From NCBI GenBank assembly GCA_004299485.1, contig SCQP01000015.1:1-46002 (forward strand): a stretch of 46,002 nt of DNA. The letters are read 5' to 3'. The stretch comes from Acidobacteriota bacterium. GTDB lineage: Bacteria; Acidobacteriota; Terriglobia; Terriglobales; SCQP01. This document shows positions 16,005-25,842 of the stretch, piece after piece. The position numbers and the translations under genes are program-made. The notes beneath the pieces were generated by a model that was given only the letters and a program-made list of their open reading frames with translations, was not told the DNA's origin and did not search any database. Each line of letters opens with the position of its first letter. Within the stretch, counting starts at the first letter, position 1.

Positions 16005-19000
16005 GACTTCACCGGGTCCATGGGGGGTTTGCCCTTGAGCTTGCGGACCAGCACATAGCTGTCGCGGTCACTCGCCGCCGGGCCGTAATCGTTGAAGCGG
16101 TAGGTATGCTGGCCGTAGCCGCCTACCATGAGCACCGGTTTCAGCCGCATGCGCGTGAGGCTGTTGGTGCCGCCGCCGCGATGTTTGCGCGTCGGCGACA
16201 AGGGAAAGCCTACAGTCCTCTCGGGCGCGTGATAGAAGATGCACAGGCCGCGCGGCAGCCGCGCGCTCACCACCGCCCGCGTAACGATGGCGCCATTGTC
16301 GTTGTAGGCTTCGATCCAGTCGTTGTCGAAGACGCCAATCGAGGCCGCATCCTCATGATTCAGCCAGAACGGCTCGATGCCGCGCGACAGCGTCAACATG
16401 CGCAGGTTTTCCGAGTAGGTGCTGTGGATGTGCCACTTGCCGTGGGGCGTGATATAGGCCAGCGTCAGCGCCGGTTCATTTTCCGGAGCCCGGCTGCTGG
16501 CCAGATTGAGGCTGTGTTCGAGGCTGATGGGCGGCTTGAACGTCGGTAGGGCTTCGCCAAAGGCGCGATAGCCTTCGTGGTCGAGATAATGGCTCTGCCG
16601 GCCGGTGAGCGTACGCCAGGGCACCAGGCGCTCCACGTTCTGCGCGAAGCCGGTATAAGCGCGGCCATCATTGGCGATGCCGCTCCAGCAAGGGCTGGTC
16701 AGCAGCCGGCAGGGCTGCTGTACTAAATCCTGGAACTGATAGCGGGTGGCGCGGCCGGGCTCGCCCAGATCCGCCAGCTTTTGGCCGGTCTCTTTCTCGC
16801 GCGCCAGAAAACCGCGATAGGCCACTTCGCCATTGGTCTCGGGCGCAAAGTACAGGACCATATTGGCCGCCTCCACCGGGTCCACCAGCGAGACATAGTC
16901 TTTGCCATCCCAGCTATATTTCGGCGCCGAGCGCGCGAACTCGTCGTACAGGTCGGCCACGGGCATGTGAATGCCGCGGTCCTCGACGCCGTCGCGCCGC
17001 AAGTTGGGACCGAGCGCGCAGAAATGATGCGCCAGGTTGGGGTAGTCGCGCTCCACCAGCTTGAAGCGCGGCATCGTCTTGCCGGGAATCGGCTCGCACT
17101 CGTCCGTCAGCCAGTCGCGCACCTCCGGCTGGGCGATCTCATCGGGCGTGTCGTGCAGCAGCGGCTCGGCCACAAGGTCCTCGACCGGCTCGGGGAAATG
17201 CGCTGGTGCCAGCGCGCTCACCTTCTCCGCCAGGCGGCGGAAAATCTCCCAGTCCGTCTTCGACTCCCAGCAGGGCGGCACCGCCGCGCCCAGTGGATGA
17301 ATGAAGGAGTGCAAATCGGTAGTGTTGAGATCGTTTTTCTCGTACCAGCTTGCCGCGGGCAGCACGATATCGGAGTAGAGCGCCGACGTGTCCATGCGGA
17401 AATTCAGGTCCACGACCAGATCCATCTTCCCCGTGGGCGCGATGTCTTTCCAGACGATGTCGCGCACCGTGCCTTCGGCGCGCTCCTCGGCGATGGCGCT
17501 GTCGCCCGTGCCCAGATAATGCCGCAGGAAGTACTCGTGCCCTTTGGCGCTGGTGTGAATCGCGTTCGCGCGCCAGATGAGCCACACCCGCGGCCAGTTC
17601 ACCGCCGAATCGGGCTCGCGCACGGCAAAGCGCAGCCGGCCCTGATGCAGCTCGCGCACGATCCAGTCCTGAATCTGCGCTGGCGTCTGAGCGCCTTCGG
17701 CGCGCGCCTGCAACACCAGCTCCAGCGGGTTTTTCGAGAACTGCGGGAAAAACGGCAGCCAGCCCGAACGCACCGCCCGCGCCTGCAAGTCCATGGTATG
17801 GCTGGCGGCAAACGGACCCTCCTGCGGCCCCGGTTCAGGAAACCCCTGCTCGTAGCGCCACTGATCGCTATGGACGTAATGAAACGACGGCCCGTTCTGC
17901 AGCCGCGGCGGCTTGACCCAGTCGAGCGCCATCGCCAGCGCCACCCAGGAGGCCATGGGCGCCAGCTTTTCCTGCCCGGTGTAATGGTTCAGCCCGCCGC
18001 CGTTCACCCCCACGCAGCCGCACAGCACCAGCGCGGTAATGCTGGCGCGATAGTGAACATTGGCGTGATACCAGTGGTTCGTGCCGGAGCCGATGATGAC
18101 GGTGCATTTGCCGTGGGTCTTTTCCGCGGTGACCGCAAACTCGCGCGCGAACTGCACGACTGTCTCCCGCCCGATGCCGGTGTACTGCTCCTGCCAGGCG
18201 GGCGTGTAGGGATTGTCGGCATTGTTATAGTCGGTGACCGCCGCTTCCCCGTCCAGGCCGCGCGCCACGCCGTGCTGCGCCATCAGCAGGTCGAGCACCG
18301 TGGTAACCGGAACTTCGCCCCTGGCGGTCTGCACGTAGCGCACCGGCACGGCGCGCTGCATGCGCCGTTCGCTGCCGTGCTCCACAAAGCTGACGGCCAG
18401 CGTTTTTGCCTGTGGCGCGAGCAGCGTCAGCTCGGGCGCGAGCGCTGCGCCGTCCTCGCCGTCTTTCATCTCCAGATTCCAGCGGCCCTTCTGCTGCTGC
18501 CAGCGATGCCCGACGGCGCCCTGCGGACTGCGCGGTTGGTTGCTGGTCTTATCCCACACCAGCAGCTTCCAGTCGCCGTTCTCCACGCCGGCGTAGCGCG
18601 CCAGGCGGCCCGCACGCAAAAACTTGCCCGGCCGGTAGCCGTCGAGCCCATCCGGCTCGAGCTCGACCAGAAACGGGGCGTCGGAAAAGCGCGACTGGTA
18701 ATCCTGAAAATAATCGACCTGCCGCTGGTGGTAGAACTCGGTGAGGATGACGTGGCTTACCGCCATCCAGAAAGCGGCATCCATGCCCGCATGCACCGGC
18801 ACCCACCAGTCGGCGAACTTCGACACCTGGCTGAAATCCGGCGACAGCACCACCAGCTTGGCGCCGTGGCCGCGCGCCTCCGCCACGAAGTGCACGTCGG
18901 GCGTGCGCGTCATGGACAAATTGCTGCCCACCACCACGATATATTTGCTGTTGAACCAATCGGCGCTTTCGGCCACGTCCGTCTTCTCGCCCCAGACCTC

Positions 19001-19636
19001 GGGCGAGGCGGGCGGAAAATCGGCGTACAGATCGTAAAAGCTGAGCATCACCCCGCCCAGCAGTTGCAGAAAGCGCGAACCCGCGGCGTAGCTGATCATC
19101 GACATCGCCGGAATCGGCGAAAAGCCAATGATGCGGTCCGGACCATATTCCCGGATGGTGTACAGCAGCGAAGCCGCGATGATCTCCAGGCATTCATCCC
19201 ACGTCCCGCGCCGGAAGCCGCCGCGCCCGCGCGCCTGCTGGATGGCGCTGCGCGCGCCCTCATCCCGCATCAGTGCCGCCCAGGCGTCGACCGGGTCGGC
19301 ATGCGCCGCCCGCACCGCGCGCCAGTGGTCGAGCAGCACGCCGCGCACGTAGGGATACTTCACCCGGATAGGACTGTAGATGTACCAGGAAAAACTGATG
19401 CCGCGCTGGCAGCCGCGCGGCTCATACCCCGGCAGCGATGGATCCAGCTTGGGATAATCGAGCGCCTGCGTCTCCCACGTCACCATGCCGTTTTTGACGA
19501 ACACATCCCAGGAGCAGCCGCCGGTGCAGTTGACGCCGTGGGTGCTGCGCACCACCTTGTCGTGCTGCCAGCGGTTGCGGTAGAACTCTTCCCAGCTCCG
19601 GAGCTTGGGGTTCACGAGGTCTTGTATCCAGCTCAT
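16001..19636 (-). CDS. narG: Respiratory nitrate reductase alpha subunit NarG
   Basis: 1211-residue catalytic subunit reducing nitrate to nitrite at Mo-bis-MGD. The FS0 [4Fe-4S] ligands are H33, C37, C41 and C76 ([14 protein letters not shown]). The aspartate expected to ligate molybdenum is D206 in [13 protein letters not shown], aligning with Asp222 of E. coli NarG. There is no twin-arginine signal, so it is predicted to face the cytoplasm, unlike exported archaeal-type or Nxr forms. Length is close to the usual ~1250. Overlaps of 4 nt with the upstream cytochrome c gene and with narH show one tightly coupled operon. Nitrite oxidoreductase was considered, but narJ/narI and the absence of an export signal favour nitrate reductase. 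Confidence 0.96.
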   Translation of the reverse strand: MSWIQDLVNPKLRSWEEFYRNRWQHDKVVRSTHGVNCTGGCSWDVFVKNGMVTWETQALDYPKLDPSLPGYEPRGCQRGISFSWYIYSPIRVKYPYVRGVLLDHWRAVRAAHADPVDAWAALMRDEGARSAIQQARGRGGFRRGTWDECLEIIAASLLYTIREYGPDRIIGFSPIPAMSMISYAAGSRFLQLLGGVMLSFYDLYADFPPASPEVWGEKTDVAESADWFNSKYIVVVGSNLSMTRTPDVHFVAEARGHGAKLVVLSPDFSQVSKFADWWVPVHAGMDAAFWMAVSHVILTEFYHQRQVDYFQDYQSRFSDAPFLVELEPDGLDGYRPGKFLRAGRLARYAGVENGDWKLLVWDKTSNQPRSPQGAVGHRWQQQKGRWNLEMKDGEDGAALAPELTLLAPQAKTLAVSFVEHGSERRMQRAVPVRYVQTARGEVPVTTVLDLLMAQHGVARGLDGEAAVTDYNNADNPYTPAWQEQYTGIGRETVVQFAREFAVTAEKTHGKCTVIIGSGTNHWYHANVHYRASITALVLCGCVGVNGGGLNHYTGQEKLAPMASWVALAMALDWVKPPRLQNGPSFHYVHSDQWRYEQGFPEPGPQEGPFAASHTMDLQARAVRSGWLPFFPQFSKNPLELVLQARAEGAQTPAQIQDWIVRELHQGRLRFAVREPDSAVNWPRVWLIWRANAIHTSAKGHEYFLRHYLGTGDSAIAEERAEGTVRDIVWKDIAPTGKMDLVVDLNFRMDTSALYSDIVLPAASWYEKNDLNTTDLHSFIHPLGAAVPPCWESKTDWEIFRRLAEKVSALAPAHFPEPVEDLVAEPLLHDTPDEIAQPEVRDWLTDECEPIPGKTMPRFKLVERDYPNLAHHFCALGPNLRRDGVEDRGIHMPVADLYDEFARSAPKYSWDGKDYVSLVDPVEAANMVLYFAPETNGEVAYRGFLAREKETGQKLADLGEPGRATRYQFQDLVQQPCRLLTSPCWSGIANDGRAYTGFAQNVERLVPWRTLTGRQSHYLDHEGYRAFGEALPTFKPPISLEHSLNLASSRAPENEPALTLAYITPHGKWHIHSTYSENLRMLTLSRGIEPFWLNHEDAASIGVFDNDWIEAYNDNGAIVTRAVVSARLPRGLCIFYHAPERTVGFPLSPTRKHRGGGTNSLTRMRLKPVLMVGGYGQHTYRFNDYGPAASDRDSYVLVRKLKGKPPMDPVKS

Positions 19637-20220
19637 GCGCCTTCCTCTTCCCTGCCCTCCGCCGGAGGCGCGGCAAGGGGCGGCCGGCTCTTAAATTGTC
19701 GCCGCGCTTCCGCCACCAGATTGCGGCGCACGTTGAGCAGCCGGTTGCGGCCCGCGTAGCCGACGATCAGCATGAAGATGATGAACAGCAGCGCCGCCAG
19801 CGCAAACACCGGCAGCGTCGTCTCCCGTGAACTTTGGGTTGACGAGTACTGCAGGAACGCGGCCAGATCGGCGCGCTCCAGGGGCGTAAGCTGGTGCGCC
19901 TTGTAGAGCGGGTACATGGTGGGGAAATACAGCGTCGTCAGAATCGACTCGATCCCCTGGGTGCCCATGCGCCGATAGGCGGTGGTCAGGTCGGGGCCGA
20001 GCGTGCCGCCGTTGGGAAACGGCAGGCCAGCGGCGCTATGACAGGCGATACAGGCCGGACCGCCGCGCGCGAAACGGGTGTGGCCGGAAAACAGCGCCGC
20101 CCCTGCGGCAACCGAACCCGCCTGTACTTCAGCGGACGTGGCCTGCTGCGCCGCAAGCGCGCACGTCACCAGCAAAACCGCCAGGAGGGTGATCGCGGTA
20201 CGGCGTGCATCGCAGCCCAT
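19633..20220 (-). CDS. Membrane-anchored monoheme cytochrome c, first gene of the nar operon
   Basis: 195-residue cytochrome with an N-terminal signal sequence (about residues 7-24), one heme site CIACH (57-61), a likely distal Met in FPTMYPLY, and one C-terminal membrane helix ([21 protein letters not shown]) followed by a basic tail. Its position in front of narG recalls narC of Thermus nar operons, where a cytochrome c is part of the nitrate reductase; that parallel is an inference. The ATG at 20220 is chosen because it gives a clean signal peptide; another ATG lies 69 nt upstream. The 3' end overlaps narG by 4 nt. Confidence 0.85.
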   Translation of the reverse strand: MGCDARRTAITLLAVLLVTCALAAQQATSAEVQAGSVAAGAALFSGHTRFARGGPACIACHSAAGLPFPNGGTLGPDLTTAYRRMGTQGIESILTTLYFPTMYPLYKAHQLTPLERADLAAFLQYSSTQSSRETTLPVFALAALLFIIFMLIVGYAGRNRLLNVRRNLVAEARRQFKSRPPLAAPPAEGREEEGA

Positions 20221-20270
20221 CACTTGCGATGATACCGATGCGGGAAGCTGAAAGGCAACCGCGTAGTCCT

Positions 20271-20289
20271 GCTGCAACAGCGGTCGCAT
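20271..20289 (-). promoter_or_regulatory. Weak sigma-54-like element before the nar operon
   Basis: On the minus strand TGCGACC-N4-TTGCA resembles the sigma-54 consensus TGGCACG-N4-TTGCA. The -12 part is perfect, but the -24 part has TG rather than the near-invariant GG. It would start transcription about 40 nt before the cytochrome c ATG. The response regulator next door is of the sigma-54 type, which makes the site worth testing. Confidence 0.25.
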
Positions 20290-20299
20290 GTGGCCTGAT

Positions 20300-21754
20300 C
20301 TATTTTTCGCTCCCTCGCAGGCCATGCTTGCGCATCGCGTAACGCAGCGTGTCGCGGGTGATGTCCAGCAGCCGTGCCGCCTGACTCTGATTGCCATGCG
20401 CCGCGCCGAGCGCAGCGGCGACCAGCCGCTTTTCAATTTCGTCCATCGAAGTTCCTTCCGGCGGAATGTGCAGATCCGGCGCAAACCGCCCCGAAGGCAG
20501 CGGCTGCCAGGCGACCGCGCCGTTGCCTTGGGCCTGGCTCGCGCCCGGAAAAGCTGTGGCCAGCGCCGGCAGATGCGAGTTGGCCGCGAACGGCAGCGCC
20601 TCGGCGCGGATGAGCGGGCCATCTTCAAGAATCATCGCCCGCTGGATGGTGTTCTTGAGCTCGCGCACGTTGCCCGGCCAGGAATAGCCCAGCATGATCC
20701 TTTCGGCCTCCGGCGCCAGGCCCTCGACGCGCCGGTCAAAGCGGCGGTTGAACTGCTCGATGAAGAATTTGGCCAGGATGGGGATGTCCTGCGGCCGGTT
20801 CCGCAGCGGCGGAATGAAGATCGGCAGCACACTCAGCCGGTAGTAAAGATCCTGCCGGAAGCGGCCGGCATCGACTTCCGCCTGTAAATTGCGGTTCGAA
20901 GCCGCCACCACGCGCACATCGAGTGCAACGTCGCGCACTCCGCCCAGCCGCCGCAGCGTCTGCTCCTCGAGCGTGCGTAGCAGCTTGCTTTGCAGCGGTA
21001 GCGGCAGCTCGCCGATCTCGTCCAGAAAGAGCGTGCCGCCGTTGGCCGCCTCGAACAGGCCGCGCTTGGTGGTTTTGGCGTCAGTAAAGGCGCCTTTCTC
21101 ATGACCGAACAGTTCCGACTCAATCAGCGTTTCCGGAATCGCCGCGCAATTCACCGGCACAAACGGCCCCCCAGCGCGGCGGGACTCGCGATGAATCACC
21201 TGCGCCAGCAGATCCTTGCCCGTGCCGCTTTCCCCTTGCAGCAGCACCACCGTGCCGGCGCTGGCGGCGGCACGGTGCACGAATTGCATCATGGTCCGCA
21301 GCGCCGGCGAAGTACCCACCACCTCGGCTGCCGGCCGGGTGCGGCGCACCTGGTCCTGCAGCGCCTCCACCTGCTGACGAAGCTGGCCGGTTTCGAGCGC
21401 ATTGGCGATGGTGATTTTCAATTCATCAAAGTCGATGGGCTTCGACAGATAGTCAAACGCTCCCAGCCGCAGCGCCGTCTTCACGTCATCGAGCTTGGGA
21501 TCGGCGGTAATCAGAATGACCGCAGGCGGCTGCGCCCCGGTGCGCAGCTCCCGCAACAGGTCGACGCCATTGCCGTCCGGCAGCCGGATGTCGAGCAGCA
21601 CCAGATCGGGCACGCCCGTCTGGCAGAGCTGCCGCGCCTGCGCGCAGCTTTCCGCCGGCTGCGGCTCGTAGCCCCATTCGACGCACTTGCGCTCCAGCGC
21701 CCAGCGCAGCAGCCGCTCGTCGTCAACGATCAGGATTCGGGGTTTTGTCTCCAT
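20300..21754 (-). CDS. Sigma-54-dependent response regulator (NtrC family)
   Basis: 484-residue three-domain activator. The receiver domain has its phosphoacceptor at D55 ([11 protein letters not shown]). The AAA+ domain has Walker A GESGTGKD (174-181), the sigma-54 contact loop written GAFTDA (221-226), Walker [13 protein letters not shown] and an arginine-finger region [15 protein letters not shown] Fis-type helix-turn-helix ends the protein ([26 protein letters not shown]). It should be phosphorylated by the adjacent kinase, whose gene it overlaps by 32 nt, and would open sigma-54 promoters. Its place immediately upstream of the nar operon points to nitrate or NO/redox control. The ATG at 21754 is fixed by the start of the receiver domain. 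Confidence 0.93.
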   Translation of the reverse strand: METKPRILIVDDERLLRWALERKCVEWGYEPQPAESCAQARQLCQTGVPDLVLLDIRLPDGNGVDLLRELRTGAQPPAVILITADPKLDDVKTALRLGAFDYLSKPIDFDELKITIANALETGQLRQQVEALQDQVRRTRPAAEVVGTSPALRTMMQFVHRAAASAGTVVLLQGESGTGKDLLAQVIHRESRRAGGPFVPVNCAAIPETLIESELFGHEKGAFTDAKTTKRGLFEAANGGTLFLDEIGELPLPLQSKLLRTLEEQTLRRLGGVRDVALDVRVVAASNRNLQAEVDAGRFRQDLYYRLSVLPIFIPPLRNRPQDIPILAKFFIEQFNRRFDRRVEGLAPEAERIMLGYSWPGNVRELKNTIQRAMILEDGPLIRAEALPFAANSHLPALATAFPGASQAQGNGAVAWQPLPSGRFAPDLHIPPEGTSMDEIEKRLVAAALGAAHGNQSQAARLLDITRDTLRYAMRKHGLRGSEK

Positions 21755-23231
21755 AGGTAAGCGGCAGCCAGACGGTGAAGGTGCTGCCGCACTGGGGCTG
21801 ACTGCGGACGTCGATCCGGCCACCGTGCAGTTCCGCGATGCGCTGGCAGAGCGGCAGGCCGAGACCATTGCCCTGCGGGCCCTTGGTGGTGAAAAAGGGC
21901 CGAAAAATATTGGGGAGTTCGGCCGGAGCAATGCCGCGGCCGTTGTCGCGAACGCTAATGGACGCCATGCCGCCTTCGGCGGCGGTCGTCACGCTGACCG
22001 ATCCTGTGCCCCCGCTCCCGGTCGCCTGGACACCGTTGATCAGCAAATTCGTCACCAGGCGTTCGATCTGTTCCGCGTCATGGCGCACCGGCGGCAGGTT
22101 GCCGGGAGCCAGCATCAGGCGCGTGTGATGCTGGCAGGCCATGGGCGCGGCCAGCCGCACGGCGCGCTCGACCGCGGCATTCAAATCGCCCACCTCCATG
22201 GCGGGCGGCCGCGGCCGCGCATAATGCAGCAGGTCATCGACAATGTTGCGGATGCGCCCGACCTGCTGTACCACGTCGGCCATGACTTCCGGCTCGCTGC
22301 ACACCTCGCCCTGCAGGATTTCCAGCGCGGCCGCAATGCCGGCCAGCGGATTCTTGATTTCATGCGCCAGTCCGGCGGCAATTTCCCCCAGCGTGGCCAG
22401 ATGCCCGGCGCGCAGCAGTTCCAGTTGTTGCCGGTGATGCTCCTCCATCTCATGCTGCCGGCGGTCGCGGATGTCGCGTAGCGACTCGATCACCAGCGAG
22501 CGCGTGCCCAGGCGCAGATGGCTGAAGCGCACTTCGACGGGCAGCTCGCTGCCATCCGGCCGTGTGGCCGCCAGCTCGATGCCTTGCTCCGCCGGAGCAA
22601 ACACGGTCTGCTGCAAGGCCGCCTCGCGGTGCGCGCGATGCTGCTCGCGCAGCGGCGCCGCAATGCAGTCATCGGCGCTGCGGCCGGTCAGCGACTCGAC
22701 CGGCGCCTCCAGAATGGCGGCGACGTTGCGGTTGGCATGGATGATTTGGCCCGCGGCGTTGAGCACCAGGATGCCATCCGGCGCGCTGTCCATCAGCGCG
22801 CGAAAGCGCAGCTCGTTTTCCTGAAGCTGCACTTCGCGCCGCCGGTGCATGGTGATATCAGTGTTGGATTCCAGCATGCCCGCGGGCTGGCCGGAGCCGT
22901 CGCGGCGCAGCACCCAGCGGCTGCTGACAACCACCTCGGCGCCGGATTGACGTACCTGCTGCAGCTCGCCTTCCCAGTGCCCGGTTGCGAGCACCGCCGC
23001 TTCGATCTCCGCCAGCGGCTGCGGATACCGGCTCTGCAGCAGCACCGTGAGCTGCTTGCCCGCCGCCTCGCTGCGGGTCCAGCCGTACATGCGTTCCGCG
23101 CCCCGGTTCCAGTAGCGCACAATGCCACTCAGATCGCGCACCACCATGGCATCGCTGGTCAGATCCAGCAGCGCCGCCTGCTCGGCCAGCGCTTCCATAT
23201 CCTGGGCCGCCAGCTCTGGAGCTAGAGACAC
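21723..23231 (-). CDS. Soluble PAS-domain sensor histidine kinase (NtrB-like)
   Basis: 502 residues with two PAS domains (about 14-128 and 138-258), a dimerisation/phosphoacceptor domain with H290 in LAHEIKNPLAG, and a C-terminal ATPase domain (N-box NLLINGVQATG, G1 DNGRGI, G2 GNGLGLPLC). No membrane helix is visible, so the signal is intracellular: redox state, a small ligand or a metabolite. The PAS ligand cannot be deduced. The start is GTG at 23231 with AGGAGGG five nt upstream; that ribosome-binding site lies in the 3' arm of an inverted repeat. It is paired with the response regulator downstream. Confidence 0.92.
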   Translation of the reverse strand: MSLAPELAAQDMEALAEQAALLDLTSDAMVVRDLSGIVRYWNRGAERMYGWTRSEAAGKQLTVLLQSRYPQPLAEIEAAVLATGHWEGELQQVRQSGAEVVVSSRWVLRRDGSGQPAGMLESNTDITMHRRREVQLQENELRFRALMDSAPDGILVLNAAGQIIHANRNVAAILEAPVESLTGRSADDCIAAPLREQHRAHREAALQQTVFAPAEQGIELAATRPDGSELPVEVRFSHLRLGTRSLVIESLRDIRDRRQHEMEEHHRQQLELLRAGHLATLGEIAAGLAHEIKNPLAGIAAALEILQGEVCSEPEVMADVVQQVGRIRNIVDDLLHYARPRPPAMEVGDLNAAVERAVRLAAPMACQHHTRLMLAPGNLPPVRHDAEQIERLVTNLLINGVQATGSGGTGSVSVTTAAEGGMASISVRDNGRGIAPAELPNIFRPFFTTKGPQGNGLGLPLCQRIAELHGGRIDVRSQPQCGSTFTVWLPLTYGDKTPNPDR

Positions 23232-23234
23232 GAA

Positions 23235-23278
23235 TCCCTCCTGCCGCCATTATGGTCGAACTCCGGCAGCAGGAGGGA
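23235..23278 (-). promoter_or_regulatory. Inverted repeat that could sequester the kinase ribosome-binding site
   Basis: In the mRNA sense (minus strand) the 5' arm TCCCTCCTGCTGCCG (23278-23264) can pair with CGGCAGGAGGGA (23246-23235), apart from a 3-nt bulge. The 3' arm contains AGGAGGG, the ribosome-binding site of the GTG start at 23231. Loop about 17 nt. Confidence 0.45.
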
Positions 23279-23296
23279 GAGGCGTGGGTCGAGCGC

Positions 23297-23662
23297 CTAG
23301 CGGCTTTTGGTTATCTTCTCGACGTGGATGGTTTTGGAAGTGGGATTATAGGTCCCGTGGATCACGACCGGCTCGCCGGCGTAGGTGCGCGGCATAGTCT
23401 GGTTGTCAAGCTTGTAGGTGGTTTTAGTTTTGGCATTGTAGAGGACGAAATCACTGCCCGCCTTGACGCAGGCCAGGGTGCAGTCCTTGGGCGAATGCGT
23501 ATGGGTCGCCTCATAGCCGTTGGGCGCATGACCACCCATGGTGGCGCACATGCTGTCCATGATTTCACCGTGGAAATTACGCGCATGCGAGGCCGGGGTT
23601 TGCGCCAGGGCCACGCTGCAGCCGAGAAGCAGGAACAAAAATGCGAACAGAGAATTTTTCAT
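23297..23662 (-). CDS. Small exported Cys/His protein, conserved-hypothetical type
   Basis: 121-residue protein with a clear signal peptide (MKNSLFAFLFLLLGCSVALAQ, cleaved near residue 21). The mature part has MDSMCATMGGH, then a His-rich stretch (ATHTHSPKDC), CTLACVKAGSDFVLY, and a C-terminal beta-rich region (YKLDNQTMPRTYAGEPVVIHGTY). Three Cys and several His suggest a metal-binding or redox-sensitive periplasmic protein. I recognise the general pattern from exported acidobacterial proteins but cannot name a function. AAGGAAGG precedes the ATG. It lies between the RIC gene (38 nt upstream) and the histidine kinase, on the same strand. Confidence 0.8.
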   Translation of the reverse strand: MKNSLFAFLFLLLGCSVALAQTPASHARNFHGEIMDSMCATMGGHAPNGYEATHTHSPKDCTLACVKAGSDFVLYNAKTKTTYKLDNQTMPRTYAGEPVVIHGTYNPTSKTIHVEKITKSR

Positions 23663-23700
23663 AGCAACCTTCCTTTGCAGATCGCGTGGCGCCGGAGCTG

Positions 23701-24441
23701 TCAGGCAGAGGCGGCAAGCGCCTCGTCCGGCAGACTTTGTAGCACGCGCTGATATAACACATTGTTTTCCAGATGCATATGCCAGCGCAAGTCCTGAAGC
23801 AACTCCTGCAGCAAAGCGTGCAACACGAGTGCTTCCGGTTCCATATTATCCGATGCGGGAAAGGCGCCCGAGTTACGCTCCAGAGTGCGAATTTCAGCGG
23901 AAATCTGCTCATGCTCGCGCATCAGCGCGAGAAGCTGCAGGCGCAGTTCGCTTGCCGCGCGCGCCCGCTCCCATACCGATAGCGACTGCGTGACCGCGCT
24001 CTCCCAGCGGGCGATCGCGGCAAAGCCCGTCTCCTCCTCATGTTCCAGGTGCTCGCGCAGCAGCGCCGCAAAGCCGGCGAACTCAACGGTGAGCTGCCGG
24101 TAGCTGAGATAATGCGGGCCCGCGCTCACAGTGATCAGGCTGAGCTGCCGCTGAATGCGGGCGCACAATTGCTGCTCGAGGCGATGATGCCGGCTGGTCA
24201 CATAGCGCCCCAGGCGCGCTAGCGGCGCTTCCATCCAGTCGACCGAGCTCGCCGGACCTGTCGAGGAGCAGTGCTCCAAGCGCCAGAGCAGCCGCCCGAG
24301 ACCGATTTCCGCCTGCGCGCACGCCGCCGCCAGCGACAGGTTGCCCTCGCAGCAGTAGTCAATTCCACTCTTTTCCAGCAAGCGCGCGCTCTCGGGACTG
24401 AGCAGTGCGGCTTCACGGACCGTGGACAAACCGGTCAGCAT
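23701..24441 (-). CDS. ric: RIC/ScdA/YtfE-type di-iron iron-sulfur repair protein
   Basis: 246 residues. The N-terminal ScdA domain carries the adjacent cysteines C30-C31 in GIDYCCEGN. The C-terminal hemerythrin-like domain holds the di-iron site (TSRHHRLEQQL, LREHLEHEEETGF, LMREHEQISAEI, WHMHLENNVLYQRVL). The family repairs Fe-S clusters damaged by NO or oxidants and has been linked to NO chemistry. Presence beside nar genes and a two-component system fits nitrosative stress defence. The CCEG sequence is a small variant of the usual CCGG. Confidence 0.9.
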   Translation of the reverse strand: MLTGLSTVREAALLSPESARLLEKSGIDYCCEGNLSLAAACAQAEIGLGRLLWRLEHCSSTGPASSVDWMEAPLARLGRYVTSRHHRLEQQLCARIQRQLSLITVSAGPHYLSYRQLTVEFAGFAALLREHLEHEEETGFAAIARWESAVTQSLSVWERARAASELRLQLLALMREHEQISAEIRTLERNSGAFPASDNMEPEALVLHALLQELLQDLRWHMHLENNVLYQRVLQSLPDEALAASA

Positions 24442-24450
24442 GTTTCCATC

Positions 24451-24777
24451 CTATCCCGCTCGCCGCACCGGTGCCTGTGACTCCGGTCCTCCCAAGTGAG
24501 TGTTGGGCCAGCTCAGCACGTTTCCCCTACGCGCACGCGGCAATATCGGCAGCCGCCCGCTGCGCTGCATCCGCTGGGAATCATAGCGCCAGCTCCCCGC
24601 GCAATCGAAGCAGTGCTGCACGTCGTGCATCGGCCAGCTCAGATGCCGGTGCCAGCAGCGGTCGTGCACCAGTCCCGCTACGTGAAAGCGAACTTCCCGC
24701 ATCACGTCATCGACCGCATAGGCAAAGGCACTCCGCATCTGCTCGCGGTCGAAATGAAATGTCCTAACTTGCGTCAT
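24451..24777 (-). CDS. Small zinc-ribbon-like hypothetical protein (CWH...CXXC)
   Basis: 108 residues. The ATG at 24777 is preceded by a strong purine-rich site (GGAGGAGA), so it is preferred over an upstream in-frame ATG inside the stress-protein gene. The centre reads DRCWHRHLSWPMHD followed by HCFDCAGSWRYDSQRMQ; the Cys-Trp-His plus CXXC pattern could form a single zinc site. I recall similar small proteins (CWHRxLSxP ... CxxCG) as frequent in acidobacterial genomes, function unknown. It sits 9 nt before the RIC gene, so co-expression is likely. The C-terminal 35 residues are Arg/Pro-rich and look unstructured. Confidence 0.65.
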   Translation of the reverse strand: MTQVRTFHFDREQMRSAFAYAVDDVMREVRFHVAGLVHDRCWHRHLSWPMHDVQHCFDCAGSWRYDSQRMQRSGRLPILPRARRGNVLSWPNTHLGGPESQAPVRRAG

Positions 24778-24839
24778 TCTCCTCCCCTCCCAGCGGCGCG
24801 CGCCCGCGGGCGCCGCAATCGAAACCCATCGCTCGGCTC

Positions 24840-25733
24840 CTACTCGCGTACAGTGAGCACCGGGCACGGAGCATTGTGCAATACGGTGTAGGCATTAGCC
24901 CAGCCGGTATACACCGATAAGCGCGGCGGCCGGCGGGCGCCGAGCACGATTACGTCCGCCCCCACTTCGCCTGCCGCCTTGATGATTTCCGCAGCCGGCT
25001 CACCCGCCTTGACCAGGGGAACCGGCTCGCACCAGCTTTCTGCTACAGGCGGCACGAGCGCCCGCAATTGCCGCTCGGCGGTCTCAATCTCCCGCGCCGG
25101 CGGCGCCGTGTTGCCTCCGGGCGCGGCCAGCACGTGGAGCAGATACAAACGCGCCTGCAGCTCCTGCGCCAGTGAGAAGGCGAAGCCGTGGGCGCGGGCC
25201 GTGGCCGGTCCAAAATCGGCCGCGAACAGCAGCGTCTGCGGCCTGTGCGCCGGTTCCCCTGGTTGTGCGTTTGGCCCCAGCATCAGCACCGGGCAAGGCG
25301 CGGTGCGAAACACCGACTCCGCCGTCGAACCCAGTAGCACCTTGCCCAGACCGGTGCGGGCCGCGCTGGCCAGGACGACCAGATCGACCTTTTGCGCGGC
25401 AATCAACTCGTCGAGACCATCGTGAATTTCACCCGGATTCAGGTAGGTGGCGTGCAGCACGTCCTTCAGCTCGGGGCTGGCGTCAATCGCCGCCAGGCCG
25501 GCGCGGCCGTCTTCCCAGACTTTTTCCATCACCGGGCCGTAAACGTCCCAGGCCAGGGCATAGCTGGTGGGGCGGATGAAATAGGCGATGTGCAGCATGG
25601 CGCCGAGCTTGCGCGCCCACCTGGCGGCATAGCCCAGCGCGGCCTCGGAGCGCTGCGAGAAATCCGTCAGCACCAGAATGTTTCGGATCGCGACGCGCTG
25701 CATCGCGGCTTCCGGCTGTGTTGCAACTTTCAT
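24840..25733 (-). CDS. Tandem universal stress protein (two UspA domains)
   Basis: 297 residues forming two UspA-like folds: about 18-155 (RNILVLTDFSQRSEAAL ... LLGSTAESVFRTAPCPVLML, with the phosphate-binding G-S-T and PVL pattern) and about 165-297 (TLLFAADFGPATARA ... APCPVLTV). The first copy keeps the nucleotide-binding loop; the second appears degenerate (GARRPPRLSVYTGWAN). The ATG at 25733 is supported by AAGGAGAG directly upstream. A sigma-54 promoter lies about 50 nt before the start. It heads the minus-strand run of RIC, kinase and nar genes. Confidence 0.9.
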   Translation of the reverse strand: MKVATQPEAAMQRVAIRNILVLTDFSQRSEAALGYAARWARKLGAMLHIAYFIRPTSYALAWDVYGPVMEKVWEDGRAGLAAIDASPELKDVLHATYLNPGEIHDGLDELIAAQKVDLVVLASAARTGLGKVLLGSTAESVFRTAPCPVLMLGPNAQPGEPAHRPQTLLFAADFGPATARAHGFAFSLAQELQARLYLLHVLAAPGGNTAPPAREIETAERQLRALVPPVAESWCEPVPLVKAGEPAAEIIKAAGEVGADVIVLGARRPPRLSVYTGWANAYTVLHNAPCPVLTVRE

Positions 25734-25790
25734 CGGTAGCTCTCCTTTGACCCCACCGCGGGGCGCCGCTTGCTTCCTCCCGCTGAGAAG

Positions 25791-25810
25791 GTTGCAGTTT
25801 TGGGGCCAGT
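25791..25810 (-). promoter_or_regulatory. Sigma-54 promoter of the universal stress protein gene
   Basis: The minus strand reads ACTGGCCCCAAAACTGCAAC. Aligned to TGGCACG-N4-TTGCA it has TGGC at -24 and CTGCA at -12, and the GG and GC pairs are exactly ten bases apart. Predicted start near 25783, giving a leader of about 50 nt. The window encodes a sigma-54 activator a few kilobases downstream. Confidence 0.6.
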
Positions 25811-25842
25811 GCAAAATGCTGCGGTTTCAACGCTTTGCGCAG

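Noticed and set aside
16001-19636. NarG as a nitrite oxidoreductase alpha subunit
   Set aside because: No export signal, a canonical narGHJI order with chaperone, and linked NO-repair genes favour nitrate reduction.
16781-19759. A 992-codon open frame antisense to narG, and other long antisense frames
   Set aside because: High-GC codon bias leaves the complementary frame open. The sense protein has every NarG landmark; the antisense translation is Arg/His/Ala-rich with no recognisable domain.
21074-21094. GAFTDA instead of GAFTGA in the response regulator as a sign of lost sigma-54 contact
   Set aside because: This variant occurs in functional NtrC-family proteins as far as I know, and all other catalytic motifs are intact.
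23676-23692. A sigma-54-like sequence (CGCCACG-N4-CTGCA) before the exported Cys/His protein
   Set aside because: The -24 lacks GG, and transcription would start about 3 nt before the ATG, excluding the ribosome-binding site AAGGAAGG that is clearly present.
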